64,000 bases of DNA from Pontibacter pamirensis (GTDB lineage Bacteria; Bacteroidota; Bacteroidia; Cytophagales; Hymenobacteraceae), in assembly GCF_010015475.1 (NCBI RefSeq), contig NZ_SSNI01000011.1, positions 62,001 through 126,000 of the forward strand. Reading direction: 5' to 3'. A program made the position numbers and the translations under genes. Positions 1 through 9,306 of this stretch are shown in pieces. The notes below the pieces were generated by a model. The model did no database searches. It was not told the DNA's origin and was given only the letters and a program-made list of their open reading frames with translations. Every line of letters begins with the position of its first letter. The first letter of the stretch is position 1.

Positions 1-1191
1 ACTGATCTTCGCGTCATCAACCCCCACCCTGTCGGTGAGCTTCTGCCAGCCGCTCAGCCACGTAGGCAGCACAGTGGCGCGCGGGTCATATGCCACGTAC
101 ACGGTGGCGTTCTGGTTTAGGTCGAAGGAAAGCAGTGAGGAACTGGTGTTGGTCTTGTCGTCGTTAGCAGCCTGGATCAGAGAAGCCCCGCTCACTGAGC
201 TAGGCACACTCGTCACCTGGTAGGTGCGGTCGGTGTAGTGTTTCACGCCCACCGCCAGGTCCGCCAGCGCGTAGCTCTTACCCGTGGTGGCCGAAACGTT
301 GCTCACCAACGCTGTGGATGATGAGGTAGAGCCTTTTACGGAGAAGTCGTCGAAGGTGTAGGTAAGGGAACTGGTGCCGTTGCGGTGAGTGGCAAAGAGG
401 CCGGCGTAGGCCGTGGTGGAGGTGAGCCCCATGCCTGAGATGCTCAGGGCCGTGCCCACAGGCTGCTCTGCGCCCCCGTTGAGCGAGTAGAAGCCCTCCG
501 CCGTGCTGGTGGCAGGGTCCACCGCCAGCCGAAGCCGCACCGTTGAGCTGTTAATGCCCGACACAGCGGGGGTGATGCGCTGGTCAGAGGAGGAGGAGCC
601 GTCGTTGACCTCCCGGCGAAGCTCCACCTGGTTTCCCACCACCACCAGCTTGACGTATGTCTTATCGTTCAGCCCCAGCCAAAGCCCCCCCTGCTGGGAG
701 GAGGTGCCGTAGTAGGGGTTCACCAGCGCCACCTCAACCGTGAGCCTGGAGCGGGAGTCCACCCGCACACCCAGCGTGTTGAGCTGGTTGTTGTTGCCCA
801 CATAGGCGATGCCCTTGTTGGTGGCTAGCTGCAGCCTGCCCCCGGTCACCGTCAGCTTCGAGGCCTCGTAGCCCGGAGCACTGGTGCTGGAGGGGGTGCC
901 GTCGTCGGAGTGGCGCGTGCCGGAGTAGGCGTCCACCACCGTGAAACCCGTGCCCGCCCCATTCTTATCAGCGATAGTGCCCGAGACAGAGCCGCTAAAG
1001 CTAAGGCTGTAAGGAAGCGAAACCTGCAGCTGGTCGCACGCAAGGGGGCTTAAAGGTGGACAGCCCTGCGCTGTAGCGGCATGCAAGTTTAGAAATTGAA
1101 TAACGAAGATCAGTCCGATGAGTGGCAGATTAACCCATGGCTTTATCTCAGACAAACTTATTGTATGTGCAAGAGTAAAATATTTTTTCAT
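1..1191 (-). CDS. Secreted protein with lectin-like N-terminal region, 3' end outside the window
   Basis: The minus-strand frame is open from an ATG at 1191 to the window edge, giving 397 residues with no stop. Residues 1-41 look like a signal peptide (a basic start, then a hydrophobic stretch ending in ATAQG). About residues 60-260 form a beta-rich region with SFSGSVSGTIAD near its start and a TFDDFSVKGS segment near its end. This layout resembles concanavalin-A/LamG-like domains at the front of large secreted Cytophagales proteins, which often end in Ig-like repeats and a T9SS sorting domain. The end of the gene is not visible, so the function is unknown. The codons are visibly GC-richer than the AT-rich sequence upstream and than the EPS genes. 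Confidence 0.85.
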   Translation of the reverse strand, partial: MKKYFTLAHTISLSEIKPWVNLPLIGLIFVIQFLNLHAATAQGCPPLSPLACDQLQVSLPYSLSFSGSVSGTIADKNGAGTGFTVVDAYSGTRHSDDGTPSSTSAPGYEASKLTVTGGRLQLATNKGIAYVGNNNQLNTLGVRVDSRSRLTVEVALVNPYYGTSSQQGGLWLGLNDKTYVKLVVVGNQVELRREVNDGSSSSDQRITPAVSGINSSTVRLRLAVDPATSTAEGFYSLNGGAEQPVGTALSISGMGLTSTTAYAGLFATHRNGTSSLTYTFDDFSVKGSTSSSTALVSNVSATTGKSYALADLAVGVKHYTDRTYQVTSVPSSVSGASLIQAANDDKTNTSSSLLSFDLNQNATVYVAYDPRATVLPTWLSGWQKLTDRVGVDDAKIS

Positions 1192-1607
1192 ACAGTTTTT
1201 TTGTGATTTTTTTTTAGAATCAAGGGAGCTACTATTGTGAATCTGCTTTGAAAAAAGCATCGCTGTCGTTGATGCTCTAAGAAGCAGAAGCACCTCTTGT
1301 AGCACAGCAAGGAAGTTCAATGAGAGCTTGTATAAAACTTTCTCTAATTTTTTTAACGATATACCTTTTGTAGTATACAGCTAAGCTAAGTGCGTCTCTC
1401 TGAATTTTACACTCGTAGGACTTGTCATTTACAATTTGTCTACTCATAAATTAAATTATAATTATTAAATATATTTTATAATATTTATATGTTCTAATTA
1501 GATTTTGGAATGTTGATATTAATATTTTTCATTAGAATTATGCTTTACGGATTAAGAATAAAAATATATGTCCTATCAGCAATTTTATTTTTTTGAAATA
1601 GCATAAC
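1192..1607. other. AT-rich intergenic stretch
   Basis: This is the 5' region of the secreted-protein gene at 1-1191. It is very AT-rich from 1440 to 1600. I see no gene and no confident promoter element. Confidence 0.5.
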
Positions 1608-1823
1608 TTATAACTGACGTTACACAACACCAGTTTATAATCTGTTTTAGATCCCGCCGGGACGACCTGTTAAAGGCCTGATGGCCAGAATCTGTCCTTA
1701 GCTCTAGCGGAGCGGCCTGTAAACATATTCCTAACAGATAGCTCCGCTGGAGCTGAAGAATATTGGACCTTTTTTCTATCAACAGGTCGTCCCGCTGGGA
1801 CTCTTGCGTAAGGTCAGTTATAA
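1608..1823. repeat. REP/BIME-like palindromic element
   Basis: Four related short palindromic units lie in two inverted pairs. Units 1650-1672 and 1701-1723 read forward; units 1731-1754 and 1781-1803 read in reverse. Each has a small hairpin core, such as TCCCG-C-CGGGA or GCTCC-GCT-GGAGC, followed by a CCTGTT-type tail. The whole is bounded by an 11-bp perfect inverted repeat, TTATAACTGAC at 1608-1618 and its complement at 1813-1823. This layout matches bacterial REP/BIME elements, which are mobilised by RAYT (TnpA-REP) transposases encoded elsewhere in the genome. The open frames across it are by-products of the palindromes. Confidence 0.65.
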
Positions 1824-2304
1824 TTCTATATAGGCTATTAGTGATGACAAAGATGCTTACTGAAATGGTCATACTGCCCCTCTCCCACGATCTCTCAAGC
1901 GATTCTTCAATTGCCTGCGCAGTAGTTTTTGCTATTGTCCACTACACTTAGCCTATGAGTTAGTCCCGTTTTCTGTAGGTCCCACATGCCCCAGTTTAAC
2001 TTGGTTGCAAAGTGCTGCGAGTACACGAACAAAGTGAGTGTCAGCAAGAGCGGTTCCTGAGCTGATAAAGTCATTAAACCTGCAATGGGTTTTTATGAGA
2101 TTTGTTGCAGTCGGCTGCCAGATGAGTAACGCAACACTCATAGCAGAAGATTGGGAAAGTGTTTGAAAACCATCAAGAGAGACCACAAGCAGGCCAATGG
2201 GCAGCACTCCGAAGTAGTTGGAGAAAATGTTTTCGGGATTTCAGCAGCGGCAGGATAGAAAAAGGTAGTGCCTTTGCGGAAGACTGTTAAAAACTGCTCA
2301 ACGG
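1824..2304. other. Intergenic stretch without recognised gene
   Basis: I see no supported gene. A short minus-strand frame at 1953-2207 has no recognisable domain. The position between a REP-like element and a dead transposase suggests that this is decayed mobile DNA, which is inference only. Confidence 0.4.
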
Positions 2305-2625
2305 CCTGCCCGGTGGGCCATACCTAGAATCGGTGGTGAGGTGAGGACGGAGGGCCAACACGAGAAGAAAGGCAAAGCCATGGATGAGACCTGCTTCTAC
2401 CTTAGCAGTTTACAGGACACGCCGGCGGGGTTTAACGGGCTGGTGCGTAATCACTGAAGTATTGAAAACAGGCTGCATAGGCGGTTGAATGCTGTCTTTC
2501 GGGAGAGCATATCTCCGCACCCGACAGGAAAATACGACTTAAGACTTGGCAACTGCTGGCACAGGTCCAGGACAACCACAGCATGAAGAACAGAATAATA
2601 TACAGGTTGGAACCACTAATACCTG
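2305..2625 (+). pseudogene. ISAs1-family transposase fragment, decayed
   Basis: The plus-strand translation gives CFYLSSLQDTPAGFNGLVRNH, then a stop (TGA at 2455-2457), then SIENRLHRRLNAVFRES. This matches the C-terminal signature of ISAs1-family transposases, roughly YYISSL...VRSHWGIENSLHWVLDV.F. The stop falls exactly on the expected Trp of HWGIEN (TGG to TGA). The preceding text, about 2311-2390, fits the usual segment before YYISSL. There is no intact N-terminus and no downstream end, so this is a dead remnant. Confidence 0.65.
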
Positions 2626-2814
2626 CTTGTGGTCTTAAAGAAAATATTGACAGACAATAAACCTGACATATTCCAGAGCAAGGCTGATACTCTAAAAGTT
2701 ATGGTTGACTTATGAATTGTTTTGTTGAGTTACCTGTACACCCACCATTTTAACAACCTAAGGTTCTTCATGGACAAACATAAAGCGAATTTCTGAGGCG
2801 TTCACAAAATAAAT

Positions 2815-2880
2815 AAAATATCGACAGCTGTAAAACTTCAAAGCTCTTAGCTTATCAGAATTTTACAGCTGCCGATATTT
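2815..2880 (-). terminator. Long hairpin terminator after the T9SS protein gene
   Basis: A stem of about 20 bp pairs 2816-2835 (reading AAATATCGACAGCTGTAAAA) with 2861-2880, with one mismatch and a loop of about 25 nt that contains a small inner hairpin. It lies just past the stop of the minus-strand gene ending at 2918. AT-rich flanks on both sides would allow termination in either direction. Confidence 0.7.
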
Positions 2881-2917
2881 ACAGAAGCTTTTTTCTTCTG
2901 CCTAAAGTATCAACTTA

Positions 2918-4876
2918 TTATTCTTTTACAAAACGCTGTGTGGCGCGTCCATTTGAAGTAATCACTTCTATAATGTACAGCCCTTGTTGCAATTTAGAAA
3001 CATCTAATACAGTCTTCATTAAACCTGTAGCAGTTTCCTTCTGTGTCATCAAAACGCTTCCAGACATGCTGTATAAATTAACTACAGCATCTCCATCTCC
3101 TGCCTCTCTTAATTCTACATTTACCAGGTTACTGGCTGGATTAGGATAAAGAACAAGCTTAGCTCCAAGAGCTGCAGATGTAGCTGAGTCACCAGATACA
3201 GACATTGCACTGGTACTGCTGGATGTAAGTTGATTTATCACTTTGAAACCTATAGTCAGAGAAGTACCAGCCGTTCCTGTTCCTTTGGAGGCCGTGTATG
3301 GCGTGGCTTTCAGCGTGTAGCTACCCACTAAAGGAGTCCAGGACCCGCTTCCCATTAGGTCGTAGGAGGCCGTGCTTTCCGTTGCGCTCTTGCTCTGTGT
3401 TCCGCTCAGGGCAAACACTACGCTGCCCACGGTGCCCGGATTTGTGTTGGCGCGGATGTTGAGGTACTTTGTAGGAAGGGTAGCCAGGTTCAGCGTAGCG
3501 CCGTTGGCAATCGTTAGGATGTCCTTTTTAGTGGAGGCATCAAATAATGTAAAACTTACCACCTTCTGGGTTGTGCTGGTTTCGTTCACTACCTTAAATC
3601 CAACGCTTAGCGCAGTACCAGCCGTGCCCGTTCCTTTGGAGGCCGTATATGGCGTGGCTTTCAACGTGTAGCTACCCACTGAAGGAGTCCAGGACCCGTT
3701 ATCCCCCATCAGGTCGTAGGAGGCCGCGCTTTCGGTCACACTCTTGCTCTGTGTTCCGCTCAGGGCAAACTTCACGCTGCCCACGGTGCCCGGGTTTGTG
3801 TTGGCGCGGATGTTGAAGTTCTTCGTAGGAAGGGTAGCCAGGTTCAGCGTAGCGCCGTTGGCAATCGTTTGGATGTCCTTTTTAGTGGAGGCATCAAATA
3901 ATGTGAAGCTTACCACCTGCTGGGTAGTTGGGCTTGGTGCAGGAGCAGGCTCAGTTGTAGTAGTGCCTGAGTTCAATGCAGATTTTACAGTTTTTGCCAT
4001 GCTCACTACCCAAGCGTCATAAGTAGCAGCATCATAAACAGTTCCGCTTAAGTGGTTGTTTACACCTGATAGATCATCAAGACGGCGTTCGATACCATCC
4101 CACAGGTACAACCCTTTAGCTTTATAACTGTTGTAAGAGTAGTTATATATGTATTTGAGGTATTTCGCATAGACCTCTTTCTGTATAATTTCGCTTCCGT
4201 ACAGCTTGCTTTGAGCATGGACTTTATGCCATACATAAGGAATAACTGGTTTGTTTAGTCTTTTCCCATATGTTAAAGCGACGTCAAGGTTTTTCCTAAT
4301 GTACTCCAGGTTCTTCGTGTGGCTGGTTTCCTCATCTGCAAAAAGTATATAAAGGGAAGGAGCTATAAAGTCTAGTTTAGACAGAAGGTTATCATACTTC
4401 CCGGAGGGGTTCCAGTTTGTATTTTGTGAATCGTAATAAAAGCGATATGGAATGGAATAATAAGAAAGCTTCAGGTTTGGCCTGTGCTTTCTCACTTCGT
4501 TCACCAAGCCGATGAGTTTAGCTTCTGCTGCTTTAAAGCGGCTATCGGTTGACGGATAATTTCTCAGGTCATAGTACGGTCCTGACTCCCAATCAAGTGT
4601 AAGCATTCCTGAGCTGTTAGCATCCGGATATGACTTTAATAAAAAGTTCTTCACTTTGGCAGGATCATAATTTGTTTTGTCGCCAGAGTAGACGATACTC
4701 CCTTCTGTCATGATACGGGTAGTATTCGTGTCAAAACCATTATTCTTGAAGTACGTCATCGACTGTGTATCGAATCTGTAAGGAAGAATATAAATCTCGA
4801 AGGATCCTGCAACCTGGCTATAAGCGATGTTACAGAATACAAAAACTGTAAGGAATAGGGCTAAAAGTTTTTTCAT
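2918..4876 (-). CDS. Secreted hyaluronidase-like (TIM-barrel) protein with two repeat domains and T9SS sorting domain
   Basis: 652 residues. Residues 1-20 are a signal peptide (MKKLLALFLTVFVFCNIAYS). About 25-310 form a domain shared at roughly 60% identity by eye with the protein at 20657-21598. It contains LDWESGPYYDL, a D-x-E motif like that of GH56/GH18-type retaining glycosidases, and later SLYILFADEE and KPVIPYVWHKVH. Two tandem copies of a domain of about 117 residues follow (about 325-560). The end (about 575-652) has YPNPASNLVNVEL and closes in GRATQRFVKE, a classic T9SS sorting domain. The protein should therefore be released or anchored at the surface. Its place beside the EPS genes suggests that it trims or degrades the polymer. 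The GH56 link is my inference; no biochemical class is certain. Confidence 0.75.
   Translation of the reverse strand: MKKLLALFLTVFVFCNIAYSQVAGSFEIYILPYRFDTQSMTYFKNNGFDTNTTRIMTEGSIVYSGDKTNYDPAKVKNFLLKSYPDANSSGMLTLDWESGPYYDLRNYPSTDSRFKAAEAKLIGLVNEVRKHRPNLKLSYYSIPYRFYYDSQNTNWNPSGKYDNLLSKLDFIAPSLYILFADEETSHTKNLEYIRKNLDVALTYGKRLNKPVIPYVWHKVHAQSKLYGSEIIQKEVYAKYLKYIYNYSYNSYKAKGLYLWDGIERRLDDLSGVNNHLSGTVYDAATYDAWVVSMAKTVKSALNSGTTTTEPAPAPSPTTQQVVSFTLFDASTKKDIQTIANGATLNLATLPTKNFNIRANTNPGTVGSVKFALSGTQSKSVTESAASYDLMGDNGSWTPSVGSYTLKATPYTASKGTGTAGTALSVGFKVVNETSTTQKVVSFTLFDASTKKDILTIANGATLNLATLPTKYLNIRANTNPGTVGSVVFALSGTQSKSATESTASYDLMGSGSWTPLVGSYTLKATPYTASKGTGTAGTSLTIGFKVINQLTSSSTSAMSVSGDSATSAALGAKLVLYPNPASNLVNVELREAGDGDAVVNLYSMSGSVLMTQKETATGLMKTVLDVSKLQQGLYIIEVITSNGRATQRFVKE
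3243..3930 (-). repeat. Tandem intragenic duplication (about 351 bp unit)
   Basis: Two nearly identical DNA copies sit inside the gene at 2918-4876, offset by about 351 bp. For example CTACCCACT occurs at 3321 and again at 3672, and the blocks around each copy differ at few positions. Each encodes one copy of a domain that starts FTLFDASTKKDI and contains LNLATLPTK and IRANTNPGTVGSV. The high DNA identity points to recent duplication or gene conversion. Confidence 0.8.
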
Positions 4877-5987
4877 TTTCTTTATATGGAATAATTATAA
4901 GTCATTTGTCACTCTGTATAAATCTAACTATTTAAATATATAGATATTAAGATTCATACCACTTTGGCAATAAGAATCTTCTTCCTTGTTTGATCAGGAT
5001 AAAGCTGTTTATTGAATTCTGTTTGATTGTTTAAGGGTTGAGTGAAGCAGATAAAAGAAATCAGGATCTACTCCAGAAGCGTTTATAACCTACCTGTTTT
5101 TACTTTTCAAAGTGTTGCTGAACTCCCAGGCAAGATTATATGGTTAGTAGTTAACTTATTGGTGGCGAGTTTAAAGGTTTAGCAGTTCTAAAAAGACCTG
5201 CACTAACACAAGAACTTCTAATTAAAACTAAATTTGGCTGAATGGCTAAAAGCTGATTTCCCATAATCTTTCTATTTTATTTTTTGTTATACATTTATAT
5301 AAACCAAAACTATACAAAATTTAACACCGTCAAAACCATCTCACCAAGTTCTTTAAAAATTTATATAACATATTGTTTAAATAAACGTAGTTAAACCATT
5401 TACACTTATAAAGCATTGCACTTATTCTTGACCCCCCATAAGTTGCCACCTCTACAATAATACAATTACTAATAACAGGAGACAAGTGAAACATGCTTAA
5501 AACAAGCCATAACAAGCACTTATACAACAAACGAAAGACAGAAGCACATTGTATAAGACAGTGCAGTAACATAGAACCAAAATAACTGATTGAATTTTTG
5601 CACTACTTTCATTATTCTAAATCAATTGGCCTACTATTTATTCTAAGGCTATCTTTTTCAAGTTCAAATATCATCTTCGCAAAAAACACTCTAAATACAG
5701 ATCTCAAAACAATATATTTTATATATCAGCAAATCAGCACATATTTAAGACAGCCTGATAATACAATTACATAATTAACACAAACCAGGCAACTTTTTAA
5801 GAGCAATTAAAGTATAATAGAAAGGGAGATACTATTTGTCGTTAAAATAAACATCTTCCTTACCCCCTCTATTAAGTCATTTTTGTGCCAAAACAACACT
5901 TATCTCACAAGAAGCTGTATATCAATCTTTTATATAAATTATTTAATACTTCAGGCCCAAGGCAGTATCACACAGTATGTAGATTAT
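4877..5987. other. AT-rich intergenic region
   Basis: This is about 1.1 kb upstream of the minus-strand gene at 2918-4876. It is strongly AT-rich with only short chance frames, including one of 80 codons at 5330-5572 with no recognisable features. The promoter of the downstream gene should lie in the part nearest 4877, but I could not fix it. Confidence 0.4.
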
Positions 5988-6031
5988 CTCCACACATTGT
6001 GGAGTAATTACTCAATTTAGAGTAATGTGTG
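5988..6031. repeat. Compact set of competing hairpins
   Basis: CTCCACA-CAT-TGTGGAG (5988-6004) is followed at once by ATTACTC-AATTTA-GAGTAAT (6007-6026). In addition CACACATT (5991-5998) can pair with AATGTGTG (6024-6031), enclosing the second hairpin and excluding the first. The role is unknown. It lies just upstream of IS3-type debris. Confidence 0.45.
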
Positions 6032-6109
6032 TAGAAATGCAGTACCCTTTCCCCAATAAACTGGTATATCTAAAAGCAGAGAAAGCGGGACAGAACCGTA
6101 CAGAATCAA

Positions 6110-6700
6110 AAGCAAGTTGCTGGAGAAATCAATATTCACCTGGAGTCCGGAAAATTTATTCGCTATCAAGCATTTTGACACAGGCGTTTCTGTAGAAGAG
6201 TTTGCCGCAAGGTGGAAATCGCAGAAATCACCTTCATAAAAGAGGAAAATGCAAAGAGGTTTAGGAGCACCGGAACTACGGAAGTTCTAGCTTTAAAGGA
6301 GGAAAACTGTTAGTTGAAAAATTTGGCAACTAACTTAGCTTTAATTAGACAGATGCTGCAGGGCATGCTGAACCTGATTCAAACATAAGTTTGCTAGCCC
6401 CAAAAGCCCTGAAGCCAAGCTAGTCAAAGGAGCTGACCTCAGGGCTACCTGACAGCTACCGCGTTTCTATCACCAGGCTTGTAAGAGTGTGCTGTTTCAC
6501 CATTTAGGCTGGTATTACCGCTCCAAAGCATATGACAGTTCCATAATGCAGGAGCGCTCAGGTGCGCATTAGATACGGCTTCTGGAGTGTCATTAACTCA
6601 TTCAGACCGAAAGGATGGAGAGACAACCATAGGAGCGTATACACAGCCTTTACAGGGAGGAGGAACTAGACCTAAGGAATGGTGCCCAAGGTTTGTCGGC
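6110..6700 (+). pseudogene. IS3-family insertion sequence remnant (OrfA and OrfB fragments)
   Basis: Two decayed transposase pieces lie in order on the plus strand. At about 6183-6388 the frame gives VLALKEEN, a stop, then LKNLATNLALIRQMLQGML. This is the C-terminal leucine-zipper part of IS3 OrfA (typically EEN..LKKLVADL.LDKQML). From about 6420 to 6690, with frameshifts and stops, WYYRSKAYDSSI, VRIRYGF, GWRDNHRSVY and LYREEELDLR match successive parts of the OrfB N-terminal region (typically YYYRS, RYGYRRI, NHKRVYRLYREEGL). The catalytic DDE core is absent, so the element is dead. Confidence 0.7.
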
Positions 6701-6852
6701 AGGGGTATAACTTGGCTTCCGTCCCATAATTCACTGGATGGTGAATTACTGAAAGAGTGGATGCAAGAAATATAATAAGACCTAAACTCTCTACTTTTGG
6801 CCTGCCCCAGTGTGAGGAACTCACTAATCCAGAGCGGCTTTACTAACACAGA

Positions 6853-8124
6853 CTATTTAGAAATAAGACTTCTTTGACTGTCTACTAGTTTTGCTCCAGC
6901 ATCTTCACTACTCTCAATATTTTTATAGACTACTTCATTTGACAAGACAAAATACAAGGAGAACCACAGCCAACTGGCGCTATAAATAGATCCACTAAAT
7001 AAATGCTGTATTAGGCTCTGTAGAAATATGATCATTATCCAAGAACTCTCTGGGTTGTTTTTGATAATAATAACGGAGTTCTTAAAGGCCTTGATTATCA
7101 AATACAAGAAAGGTATCATTCCTAATATACCTGTTGTCAGAAGAACTTCTATAAATATATTATGTGGATGGTTGCCGGTTTCTCTTACTTCCAGGCTGTC
7201 ACCAAAAATCGGGTTGTTATAAAAGTGCTCTAAGGCTATATCCCAGATAGTGATCCTTGACGCAGATGAGCTTCCTTCACTGATATCAGATTCTATACCA
7301 ACAAATCTACTAATTACGGAGCTACCAAAGTATTCACTGAGCGTTACTACTAAAAACGAAACAAAGATAAGAACCAGTAGCAAACGCATGCTTTTTACTT
7401 TGTTCTTCTGATAAGCGATGAATAAGAGAAAGGGTACTATTAGTGCTATAACGGAACCTCTCGAAGCTCCAAGAAAGAAAGGGACACAGGATAGTATGGC
7501 AACACTGACAAGCCCTATTTTACTGTACTTTGAATTTTCAGTTGTGAACAGCAGAGAAAGCGCAACTCCCATAGACATTGAACCAGAATAAGACAATGCA
7601 AGTGGAGACATATAATTTTCGTCCCTAGAAACAGCCAGTGATATTCTCCCTACCGTGCCTATGTACTCTCTGTAGAAAACAATTGTAAGAACCGCAAGTA
7701 AAAAGCCTGAAATTAGAACTGCATATTTATACAACTTATAATCAACTGGATAATCCTTTTTGAGGAACAACAGAAGAAAAGGGAAAAAGCCAAAGGAAAG
7801 AAAATATAAAAGGAATGATTCGTTACTTATGTGATAAGACGAGCCTTTTAAAATTTCGATTAGTATTCGACCTACATACAGCAAAGAAAAGACGATGAAT
7901 GAAATTAACAGAGGCTGATGCAAGCTTCGCTTTCTTCCTGCACACAAAAAAGAGACAGCTAACAATAACACTGTTACAATTCTGATTGGAATAGTAAATA
8001 GCCGAGAGGATTCTACTCCAATCAAATTGTTAGTTAATATCAATAGCACGTAATACCCCGAGAAAGAGAAGAATATCGCACCAAATAAAGCTGTTACATA
8101 TATCTTATACTTACTTAAACTCAT
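6853..8124 (-). CDS. O-antigen ligase/polymerase family membrane protein (Wzy-like)
   Basis: 423 residues with about ten or eleven hydrophobic segments spread over the whole length and a larger periplasmic loop near residues 270-330. That loop contains SRITIWDIALEHF, GDSLEVRETGNHPHN and FIEVLLTTGILGM, which fits the Wzy_C/O-antigen ligase signature (a conserved H-N-x-F/Y-L/I-E after a G-rich stretch). In this locus, with Wzx, Wza and Wzc, it most likely polymerises lipid-linked repeat units in the periplasm. Thirty-three bases separate it from the upstream glycosyltransferase, so it is the last gene of that operon. A ligase role is possible but less likely here. Confidence 0.82.
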   Translation of the reverse strand: MSLSKYKIYVTALFGAIFFSFSGYYVLLILTNNLIGVESSRLFTIPIRIVTVLLLAVSFLCAGRKRSLHQPLLISFIVFSLLYVGRILIEILKGSSYHISNESFLLYFLSFGFFPFLLLFLKKDYPVDYKLYKYAVLISGFLLAVLTIVFYREYIGTVGRISLAVSRDENYMSPLALSYSGSMSMGVALSLLFTTENSKYSKIGLVSVAILSCVPFFLGASRGSVIALIVPFLLFIAYQKNKVKSMRLLLVLIFVSFLVVTLSEYFGSSVISRFVGIESDISEGSSSASRITIWDIALEHFYNNPIFGDSLEVRETGNHPHNIFIEVLLTTGILGMIPFLYLIIKAFKNSVIIIKNNPESSWIMIIFLQSLIQHLFSGSIYSASWLWFSLYFVLSNEVVYKNIESSEDAGAKLVDSQRSLISK

Positions 8125-8157
8125 ACATAGCTAGATAATCATTTTCTAAAACTCAGG

Positions 8158-9294
8158 TTACGCGTACTCCTTACTTAATTCTATGATATCAATCAGTCTA
8201 TCTACATTACTTTCAACTCCGTAACGCATAGAACGAGACTTAGCATCACGCCCCATCGAAGCCCACCTTTCTCTGGCACCAATGGAATCGTTGTAGGCAA
8301 GGGTAAAGTTCTCAACATCTGGCTTAGAAACAAGCCACCCGTTTTCATTATGCTCAACCATTTCTGAGGGCCCACCCAGATAATAGGCAATTACAGGTTT
8401 ACCAGCTCCTAATGCTTCGGCTACACTAATACCAAAGGGTTCTGCATTTCTACGGCCATTGATTACGATGTCTACGCTAGAGTAAAACATCGGCAAATCG
8501 CTTATATCGCCTAGAAAATGAACTTGCTTCCCTAACAGGTCTTTAGCAAGCTTCTGAACTTCACCTGCAAACTCAGAGTCCAGGGGCCCTCCCGCCACTA
8601 ACAAATGACCTCCCATCTTTGGTATTGCGGACTTAACAAATGCCTCCACAACAACATCCTGTGCTTTATCTTTGTGGAGCCTTGCTGCAACACCATAAAC
8701 AGGGGCATTTTTGTCTATCCCTAATTTCTCCCTGAAATTAGTTTCACTTTTTTGCACACGTTCTTCATCATACGCCATGTACACCACGTGTTTACATGAG
8801 TCTCCCAAAGTGTTTTTAGTATAAACACTATTCCCAATAGAGGTTATACCATACTTATCACAATAGAAATTATAGAATGCCTTAGATACCTTCCCATTTA
8901 CAGTGTTAGGCAAATGCCAAAAACTTTTAGAGGATATCATTTGGGATAATAAACCTGCCAGATGAATAAAATTAGGCCTGCAATACATGATAGCATCATA
9001 GGCCTGGTCTGATTCTATTTGCTCACTTACGAATTTTGCATATTTTACCCCAAACTTATAAGACTTAAGCATCGAATTAAGAATTCTAGGGATAGGTCCT
9101 GAATAAAGCGCATCTAAATAAGGAATTTTGTAAGAGATATTGCACAGGCTCTGATATTCTTCTGTTCTTTCTCCTTCCCCAACTATCACCGCATCTACAA
9201 TATATCCCCTTTTCTTCAGCTCCTTGATGAACTGAACTTCATAAATATAGACTCCACCTCTATCTTTACTATTTAATATCTTTAATATTCTCAT
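8158..9294 (-). CDS. Glycosyltransferase family 4 (GT-B fold)
   Basis: 378 residues. The N-terminal half carries the opening ILKILNSKDRGGVYIYE expected of a GT4 acceptor domain. The C-terminal half (from about 200) contains GVAARLHKDKAQDVVVEAF and EPFGISVAEALGAGKPVIAY, the E-x7-E nucleotide-sugar binding motif of GT4. It probably adds one sugar to the EPS repeat unit on the cytoplasmic side. It lies 12 bases after the GT2 gene and 33 before the Wzy-like gene, so all are co-transcribed. The sugar donor cannot be read from the sequence. Confidence 0.85.
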   Translation of the reverse strand: MRILKILNSKDRGGVYIYEVQFIKELKKRGYIVDAVIVGEGERTEEYQSLCNISYKIPYLDALYSGPIPRILNSMLKSYKFGVKYAKFVSEQIESDQAYDAIMYCRPNFIHLAGLLSQMISSKSFWHLPNTVNGKVSKAFYNFYCDKYGITSIGNSVYTKNTLGDSCKHVVYMAYDEERVQKSETNFREKLGIDKNAPVYGVAARLHKDKAQDVVVEAFVKSAIPKMGGHLLVAGGPLDSEFAGEVQKLAKDLLGKQVHFLGDISDLPMFYSSVDIVINGRRNAEPFGISVAEALGAGKPVIAYYLGGPSEMVEHNENGWLVSKPDVENFTLAYNDSIGARERWASMGRDAKSRSMRYGVESNVDRLIDIIELSKEYA

Positions 9295-9306
9295 AACGTG
9301 ATATAA

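Noticed and set aside
1585..1872. A 95-codon frame on the minus strand
   Set aside because: It runs through the REP-like palindromes and its sequence reflects the repeat, not a protein family.
5330..5572. An 80-codon frame in AT-rich DNA
   Set aside because: Low-complexity composition, no domain, no clear start context and no conserved neighbour.
6587..6849. Short frames on both strands before the Wzy-like gene
   Set aside because: They lie in or beside the decayed IS3 transposase and are chance frames of that debris.
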